This document shows, one piece after another, positions 20,039 to 20,213 of a stretch of 20,213 bases of DNA. The stretch comes from Phallusia fumigata (Eukaryota > Chordata > Ascidiacea > Phlebobranchia > Ascidiidae). The position numbers and the translations under genes are program-made. Each line of letters begins with the position of its first letter. Positions within the stretch are counted from its first letter, which is position 1. Location: positions 1-20,213 of the forward strand of contig QXVZ01013775.1 in assembly GCA_008931825.1 (NCBI GenBank), given 5' to 3'. The notes beneath the pieces are model-generated. The model made no database searches. It was not told the DNA's origin and saw nothing but the letters and a program-made list of their open reading frames with translations.

Positions 20039-20213
20039 GTAAGAGTTGTGTGTTCTTGGCTTGAAGTTTAATGTTGACAGTGGAAACATTGTCCTATTGT
20101 TTAAATCGCGTCTCATTGTGGTCGGCTACGTGTGGGCTTTGAAATGCGATAGCTGTTGGTAAATTTGCTCCTAATTTGAAAGACTGCCTCTAATGTTTTT
20201 CTAAATGATTTTT

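Noticed and set aside
1-20213. CRISPR array, prokaryotic operon or phage region
   Set aside because: Spliced eukaryotic genes throughout; no regularly spaced repeats or bacterial signals.

Overview
The window is animal nuclear DNA: AT-rich, with short coding exons flanked by GT-AG introns, AATAAA-type poly(A) signals and metazoan gene families. Compact genes, introns of a few hundred bases and strongly diverged overlapping sequence copies suggest an invertebrate chordate, most likely a tunicate such as Ciona. That placement is inference and nothing in the window proves it. Exon models were built by hand from splice signals, reading phase and recalled family sequence.

Layout, left to right. 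(1) 1-778: a 371-bp sequence present twice around a single N, with no clear gene. (2) 892/1000-4037, minus strand: a multi-exon gene for a cytosolic protein with a charged helical N-terminus and one synaptotagmin-like C2 domain that lacks the usual calcium-binding aspartates. (3) 5250-10029, plus: GLRX3 (PICOT), with one thioredoxin-like and two monothiol glutaredoxin domains. Its exons 3-5 appear twice around a second-type N junction. (4) 11174-14585, plus: a FUT8-like alpha-1,6-fucosyltransferase reconstructed as eight phase-consistent exons (518 residues). It has a type II membrane anchor but no C-terminal SH3 domain. (5) 15370-18134, plus: seipin (BSCL2), seven exons, 454 residues. (6) 19870-20038, plus: first coding exon of an unidentified gene behind a TATA box, running off the right edge.

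The three single-N positions (372, 3309, 7302) each lie exactly where the end of one sequence block is repeated at the start of the next. They are best read as unmerged overlapping contigs or haplotypes rather than biological duplications, and anyone counting exons here should know this. Repeat-like structure outside the genes includes a cluster of GTAC motifs with a strong hairpin (10546-10711), a possible hAT-like element inside a FUT8-like intron, a tRNA-like fossil near 18940-19010 and a hammerhead-ribozyme-like motif near 770-824.

The genes do not form an obvious pathway. They cover cytosolic iron-sulfur/redox handling (GLRX3), Golgi N-glycan core fucosylation (FUT8-like), ER lipid-droplet biogenesis (seipin) and membrane-associated C2 function. 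No wholly new system was found. The most unusual coding feature is the SH3-less, disulfide-altered FUT8-like enzyme.
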